Shown: in pieces, positions 60,151 to 64,000 of the stretch | Numbering within the stretch: the stretch's first letter is position 1 | Layout of the letters: every line of letters starts with the position of its first letter | The notes under the pieces: model-generated | What the model was told of the DNA's origin: nothing | The model's input: only the letters and a program-made list of their open reading frames with translations | The model's database searches: none | DNA from: Exiguobacterium sp. s146 | GTDB taxonomy: Bacteria; Bacillota; Bacilli; Exiguobacteriales; Exiguobacteriaceae | Reading direction: 5' to 3' | Assembly: GCF_018618415.1 (NCBI RefSeq) | Contig: NZ_JACSMA010000001.1 | Location: forward strand, 124,001 to 188,000 | DNA: 64,000 nucleotides | Made by a program: the position numbers and the translations under genes

Positions 60151-61203
60151 ATGAAAGGATTATCGGTTTATTTGAGTGAACCGCTCACACCACAGTTCAA
60201 GACATGGGTCGGACGTATGCGAGAAATCGGCTTTGCCTCGCTGTTCACGTCACTTCATATTCCGGAGGATGACACGTCGGTGTATACGGAACGGCTTCGT
60301 GATCTTGGGGCGCTCGCCCGAGAGCTCGATATGGAACTGTTCGCCGATATCGCACCGACGTCGCTCGCCGCACTCGGCAAGACGTGGGACGATGCCCATA
60401 CGCTCACCGAATGGGGCGTGACGGGGCTGCGCGTCGATTACGGAGTGACCCCGAAACAAGTCGCCGACTTGTCGACTCGGATGACGGTCGCCTTGAACGC
60501 GAGCACGCTGTCTGAAACAGAACTCCTAGAGATGAAGCAACATGGCCTCGTGACGGACAATGTCGAGGCGTGGCACAACTTCTATCCGCGACCGGAGACG
60601 GGACTCGACCGCGACTGGTTCGATGCCAAGAACGATTGGCTGAAGCGACAAGGCTTGAGCGTCCAGGCGTTCATTCCCGGGGACGGGACATTGCGCGGAC
60701 CGCTATTCGAACGGTTGCCGACGCTCGAGGACCATCGTCCGTTGTCGACGTTCGCCTGTTATCTGGACCTGGCCGCTTCCGTCGACCGTATCTTAATCGG
60801 CGATCCGGGACTCGCGGATGAGACGATTGAACAGTTCGCCTCACACGCCGACGAGATGCTCGTCCTGCGGGCCGAAGCAAAGACGACAATCGAGGCCGCC
60901 TTTTATCGCGTCCAGACGAATCGGATGGACCCGGCCCGTGACGTCGTCCGCTCGGTCGAATCGAGAAGCTATGGCCGTCCGGGCGACCGCTTGCTCGAAC
61001 CGATGGCAGCAAGACCGCGTCCGCTCGGGACAATCACGGTCGATAACGCGAAGTACGGACGTTATGCGGGCGAGCTGCAAATCACAAAACACGATTTAGT
61101 GGCGGACGAACGGGTCAACGTCCTCGGACGCGTCATCGAGGCGGACCGGCCGCTCATCCGGGCGATCGGACCGGGCACGAAGTTTCGAATCGAGTGGCAC
61201 TGA
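60151..61203 (+). CDS. mupG: MupG-type 6-phospho-N-acetylmuramidase (DUF871, GH170)
   Basis: A 350-residue protein of the DUF871 family. S. aureus MupG, a member, splits MurNAc6P-GlcNAc inside the cell, releasing MurNAc 6-phosphate for MurQ. The N-terminal TIM barrel begins GLSVYLSEPLTPQFKTWV and carries FADIAPTSLAALG and GLRVDYGVTPKQVADLS; the C-terminal small domain begins about residue 240. It stands after murP, as in the S. aureus mupG-murQ-murP-murR locus although in another order. GAGGAGG precedes ATG 60151. Confidence 0.9.
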   Translation: MKGLSVYLSEPLTPQFKTWVGRMREIGFASLFTSLHIPEDDTSVYTERLRDLGALARELDMELFADIAPTSLAALGKTWDDAHTLTEWGVTGLRVDYGVTPKQVADLSTRMTVALNASTLSETELLEMKQHGLVTDNVEAWHNFYPRPETGLDRDWFDAKNDWLKRQGLSVQAFIPGDGTLRGPLFERLPTLEDHRPLSTFACYLDLAASVDRILIGDPGLADETIEQFASHADEMLVLRAEAKTTIEAAFYRVQTNRMDPARDVVRSVESRSYGRPGDRLLEPMAARPRPLGTITVDNAKYGRYAGELQITKHDLVADERVNVLGRVIEADRPLIRAIGPGTKFRIEWH

Positions 61204-61260
61204 CGTTCCGGATTGCCACATTCCCTCGTCTTTGTGTACAGTAGAGAGGGAGGGAAGTCT

Positions 61261-61764
61261 ATGAAAGAGATTAATTTTAACATCGTCGCTGACGATTCGA
61301 CCGATGGCCACGGCGGTTTCGGAATCGGGTCGCTCAGTTTGAACAATATGTCTCCCGTCATCATCGATGTCGAGGCGGGGACCGCGGTCATCGATATGGG
61401 AGCCATGCATGCCAAATCAGCGATCGAGAAACGCATCAAGTTTTTGACGGACCCGGAAGCGGTGCCAAACGGCAAGCCGTATTGGATCGTCTGGGTGACG
61501 GTCGGGCGAAAGCCGGAAGGATTTTATTACGGCGGTGTCGCGGCTTGCGATATGTCCATCGACCTCGAGGCGCGCCGTGGTTACAAGTTATTGCCGTATC
61601 ACGTCAACCAAATGGATAAATCTCTGAAAGGCCGGATTCTCATCGAGATGATGGACGAACCGTCACGGAACGTGCTCGCGACGTTTCTACAAGCACATCG
61701 TCCGGAAATTTGGGAGCATTCGACCGAACTTCAGACCGAACTCGCGCGTCTTCAAGCCGAGTGA
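61261..61764 (+). CDS. ywhD: YwhD family protein
   Basis: A 167-residue protein opening MKEINFNIVADDSTDGHGGF, characteristic of YwhD of Bacillus, a small conserved protein of unknown function. It is soluble, with a mixed alpha/beta body (AKSAIEKRIKFLTDPEAVPN, GKPYWIVWVTVGRKPEGFYYGGV). GGGAGG precedes ATG 61261; a longer frame from 61213 is rejected. Closed by a terminator. Confidence 0.85.
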   Translation: MKEINFNIVADDSTDGHGGFGIGSLSLNNMSPVIIDVEAGTAVIDMGAMHAKSAIEKRIKFLTDPEAVPNGKPYWIVWVTVGRKPEGFYYGGVAACDMSIDLEARRGYKLLPYHVNQMDKSLKGRILIEMMDEPSRNVLATFLQAHRPEIWEHSTELQTELARLQAE

Positions 61765-61799
61765 AAAGATTGGACCGTCCTGGTCTCCAATCTTTTTTG
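61764..61799 (+). terminator. Terminator
   Basis: AAAAGATTGGA/TCCAATCTTTT with an inner CC/GG pair, then a T-run. Confidence 0.85.
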
Positions 61800-61859
61800 T
61801 TTTCGTTTGAGACGTACTCATTATCGCCAACATGTTACAGAATTGTGACATCGGCGTAA

Positions 61860-61889
61860 TTGTATGAATATTCAGCATTATGCTATACT
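61860..61889 (+). promoter_or_regulatory. Promoter of the DAACS symporter
   Basis: TTGTAT (61860-61865), 18 bp and TATACT (61884-61889) with extended TGC; 34 bp before ATG 61923. Confidence 0.6.
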
Positions 61890-61922
61890 AAACGCACTGT
61901 GTAAAAGAGAAAGGGTGACACG

Positions 61923-63185
61923 ATGAGTGAAACTAAGAAAATTATGATTGGCCTCCTGTTGGGGGTGGCCGTCGGTCTAGGATTGGCCGCTTTGCCAGGG
62001 AACATTTACGATGTGACGAACACGTATCTTCTCTCGCCGGTCGGAACCGTATTTTTAAACTTGATTAAAATGCTAGTCGTCCCAATCGTCTTCTTCTCGA
62101 TCATTCTTGGCGTCATGGGTCTCGGGGACCCGAAAGAACTTGGACGCGTCGGTACGAAATCATTGCTCTTCTTCTTGACGACAACGGCCATCGCTATTGT
62201 GTTGGCTCTCGGTGTCGCTCAAATCATCAAGCCAGGAGATCGTGGGGACTTCCCGACGACAGGTCTTGAGTTCGATGCATCAGGTTCGGAAGAGTCGTCG
62301 AACATCGTGCAGACGTTCGTCAACATGATTCCGACGAACCCGGTCCAAGCGCTCGCCGAAGGCAACATGCTTCAAATCATCGTCTTCGCGGCACTAATCG
62401 GATTCGCAATGATTGCGCTCGGTGAAAAAGCACGCACATGGCGCCGATTCGTCAAACAAGGCGATCGCATCATGATGTACTTGATTCATTTGGTCATGAA
62501 GCTCGCGCCATACGGTGCGTTCGCCTTGATCGCCTCGGCCATCGGTGGCATCGGCCTCGACGCCGTCTACGCGATGGGTTGGTACATGTTCGCCGTCGTC
62601 TTGACGCTGTTCTTGCACTCGGTCGTTGTGTACGGTGGCGCAGTAGCGTTAATCGGAAAAATGAATCCGATTTTCTTCTTTAAAAACTTCTACGAGGCGA
62701 TGACATTCGCATTCTCGACATCGTCGTCGAACGCGACGTTACCGGTCTCGATGGAAGTGGCTCAGACGAAGCTCGGCGTCCCGCGCTCGATCTCGTCATT
62801 CGTCCAACCGCTCGGTGCAACGGTCAACATGGACGGGACGGCCATCATGCAAGGGGTCGCGACGATTTTCATCGCCCAAGTGTTCAACGCTGATTTGACG
62901 ATCACCGAGCTTGCGACGGTCGTCATCACTGCGGTACTCGCCTCAATCGGGACGGCGGGCGTACCAGGTGTCGGACTTGTCATGCTCGCGCTCGTCTTAC
63001 AATCCGTCAACTTACCGGTCGAAGGGATTGCCCTGATCATCGGTGTCGACCGTGTCCTCGATATGCTCCGGACGTCGGTCAACATTACAGGTGACGCCGC
63101 GTGTGCGGTCGTCGTCTCGAAACTCGAAGAGAAGCATCTTCCTGCCGTCGACGAAGACTCGTGGGATGAAGTGGACGCAAAATAA
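61923..63185 (+). CDS. Dicarboxylate/amino-acid:cation symporter (DAACS)
   Basis: A 420-residue sodium- or proton-coupled carrier for glutamate, aspartate or C4-dicarboxylates. Family signatures are intact: the serine-rich hairpin FSTSSSNATLPVSM, the substrate-binding NMDGTAIMQGV, and GTAGVPGVGL. About eight TM helices plus two re-entrant loops are expected. AGAAAGGG precedes ATG 61923. The exact substrate cannot be told. Confidence 0.93.
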   Translation: MSETKKIMIGLLLGVAVGLGLAALPGNIYDVTNTYLLSPVGTVFLNLIKMLVVPIVFFSIILGVMGLGDPKELGRVGTKSLLFFLTTTAIAIVLALGVAQIIKPGDRGDFPTTGLEFDASGSEESSNIVQTFVNMIPTNPVQALAEGNMLQIIVFAALIGFAMIALGEKARTWRRFVKQGDRIMMYLIHLVMKLAPYGAFALIASAIGGIGLDAVYAMGWYMFAVVLTLFLHSVVVYGGAVALIGKMNPIFFFKNFYEAMTFAFSTSSSNATLPVSMEVAQTKLGVPRSISSFVQPLGATVNMDGTAIMQGVATIFIAQVFNADLTITELATVVITAVLASIGTAGVPGVGLVMLALVLQSVNLPVEGIALIIGVDRVLDMLRTSVNITGDAACAVVVSKLEEKHLPAVDEDSWDEVDAK

Positions 63186-63189
63186 TCTA

Positions 63190-63223
63190 AAGGCTGACCC
63201 GGTTCATACCGGGCCAGCCTTTT
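63190..63223 (+). terminator. Terminator
   Basis: AAGGCTG and CCCGG pair with CCGGG and CAGCCTT, then TTT. Confidence 0.8.
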
Positions 63224-63246
63224 CAAATGAAGTGAGGGTTTAACGA

Positions 63247-63780
63247 ATGGAATGGGAAGTTCTGCCGATCCCGCTGTTTATCGTGGTCAGCATCATCTTG
63301 AACAGCATCATCGCCATCGCCGGTGTGTTACCGAGCGCGTTTTTGACGGCGCTGAACGTCCAGATTCTAGGCTTCGGACCGGGTGTCGCCGTCTCGATTG
63401 TCGGTGAGGCGTTCGGAGCCGTGCTCAGCTTCATCCTGTATCGCCGGGCGCTCCATCGCTACACGTCACCGGACGGGAAGCAGCTGCGGCGTCTCCGTGA
63501 GGCGGAAGGCGTCGAGGCGTGGTTCCTTGTCCTCGGTCTCCGGCTGTTGCCGTTCGTGCCGTCCGGACTCGTCACGCTGTCAGCCGCGTTCAGCCGGATG
63601 TCGCTCCCGTCGTTCGCCATGGCGAGCACGGTGGGGAAGGTCCCGGCGCTCTTGATGGAGGCGCTCGCCGTCACGGCCGTCCTGACCGTGGCGAGCGGTT
63701 GGCAACTCGTTCTCGTCGCCGTTCTCGCCGTTTTATACGTCGTGTGGCGTTTGTCTCAGAGGAGCGGCGAGAAAATATGA
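63247..63780 (+). CDS. VTT-domain (TVP38/TMEM64) membrane protein
   Basis: A 177-residue membrane protein with about four to five hydrophobic helices. The VTT (DedA-like) motif is visible: GEAFGAVLSFILYRR, then LRLLPFVPSGLVTLSAAFSRMS and STVGKVPALLMEALAV. Such proteins act as lipid scramblases or transporters in other bacteria. Its 3' end overlaps the convergent gene by 25 bp. Confidence 0.87.
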   Translation: MEWEVLPIPLFIVVSIILNSIIAIAGVLPSAFLTALNVQILGFGPGVAVSIVGEAFGAVLSFILYRRALHRYTSPDGKQLRRLREAEGVEAWFLVLGLRLLPFVPSGLVTLSAAFSRMSLPSFAMASTVGKVPALLMEALAVTAVLTVASGWQLVLVAVLAVLYVVWRLSQRSGEKI

Positions 63781-64000
63781 CAGAACGCTTCGACGAAGCG
63801 TTTGCCGTTCGACTTTTTGCGCATCATCGACCAGTCGACGAGAATCGATTCATCGAAGTCGTTCAAGAACGCTTCGTGCAACTCTTGAATGGATGACGTC
63901 TCGAATTGGGCGATGGTCATCTCATGGTTCAAATACATGCTCCGAAAATCAAAGTTAGCCGTCCCGACGAGCGCAATCTTGCGATCGATGAGGACGGTTT
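63756..64000 (-). CDS. Phospholipase-D-type (cardiolipin synthase-like) enzyme, C-terminal fragment
   Basis: The frame is open to the window end, so only the last 81 residues are seen. They begin TVLIDRKIALVGTANFDFRS, the region after the second HKD motif of cardiolipin synthases and other PLD enzymes (GTANFDFRSMYLNHE). The rest is the C-terminal helix with a basic end. The stop at 63758-63756 lies within the VTT gene. The N-terminal domains and first HKD motif are outside the window. Confidence 0.8.
   Translation of the reverse strand, partial: TVLIDRKIALVGTANFDFRSMYLNHEMTIAQFETSSIQELHEAFLNDFDESILVDWSMMRKKSNGKRFVEAFCHIFSPLL

Overview
The window looks like a chromosomal segment from a Bacillota (Firmicutes) bacterium of the order Bacillales, most likely Exiguobacterium or a close relative. 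The signs are strong AGGAGG-type ribosome binding sites, frequent TTG and GTG starts, T-box and S-box (SAM) leaders, the Gram-positive lipoate route (LipM, LipA, LipL), coproheme-type heme synthesis (HemQ), and hemQ, pta, lipL and ywfO-like genes as in Bacillus. Base composition is moderate to slightly GC-rich. Gene density is high, most genes end in bidirectional terminators, and I see no insertion sequence, prophage, CRISPR array, tRNA or rRNA. The genus is an inference.

Layout: 1-2.3 kb holds the end of an M23 peptidase and an amino-acid permease. 2.4-7.3 kb is a trpDCFBA operon behind two tandem tryptophan T-boxes, with no trpE or trpG. 7.3-16.1 kb holds hsp20, a CPA1 antiporter, an ATP-grasp ligase, a 48-residue ORF, hemQ, pta, a rhodanese, folE2 and terC. 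16.1-25.3 kb is a methionine-salvage locus: mtnWXBD and mtnKA plus an ABC importer diverge from two SAM riboswitches. 25.3-38.4 kb is rich in electrophile, thiol and nitrosative stress genes: glyoxalase-fold proteins, an MDR oxidoreductase, the fused glutathione synthase gshF, a MATE pump, an MhqO-like dioxygenase, an NsrR-like regulator and flavohemoglobin, with several small regulators beside palindromic operators.

38.4-43.2 kb contains a tightly overlapping operon (unknown protein, Gly-tailed lipoprotein, glutathionylspermidine-synthetase-like ATP-grasp ligase, DUF350 membrane protein). It diverges from a two-TM potassium channel and a protein with two HD domains. This is the most unusual system in the window: it resembles YjfC/YjfL/YjfM-type neighbourhoods, and the lipoprotein tail is a candidate ligase substrate.

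43.2-64 kb carries a PadR/DUF2812 pair, a secreted GH13 alpha-amylase preceded by a 15-codon mini-ORF, lipM-lipA, nagZ behind an attenuator-like leader, lipL-degV, a YwfO-like HD phosphohydrolase, a Na/Pi cotransporter and a zinc metallopeptidase. It then has a MurNAc recycling locus (murR, GNAT, murQ, murP, mupG), ywhD, a DAACS symporter, a VTT membrane protein and the 3' part of a phospholipase-D-type synthase. NagZ outside the cell and MupG inside it suggest two routes for breaking down cell-wall disaccharides, both feeding MurQ.
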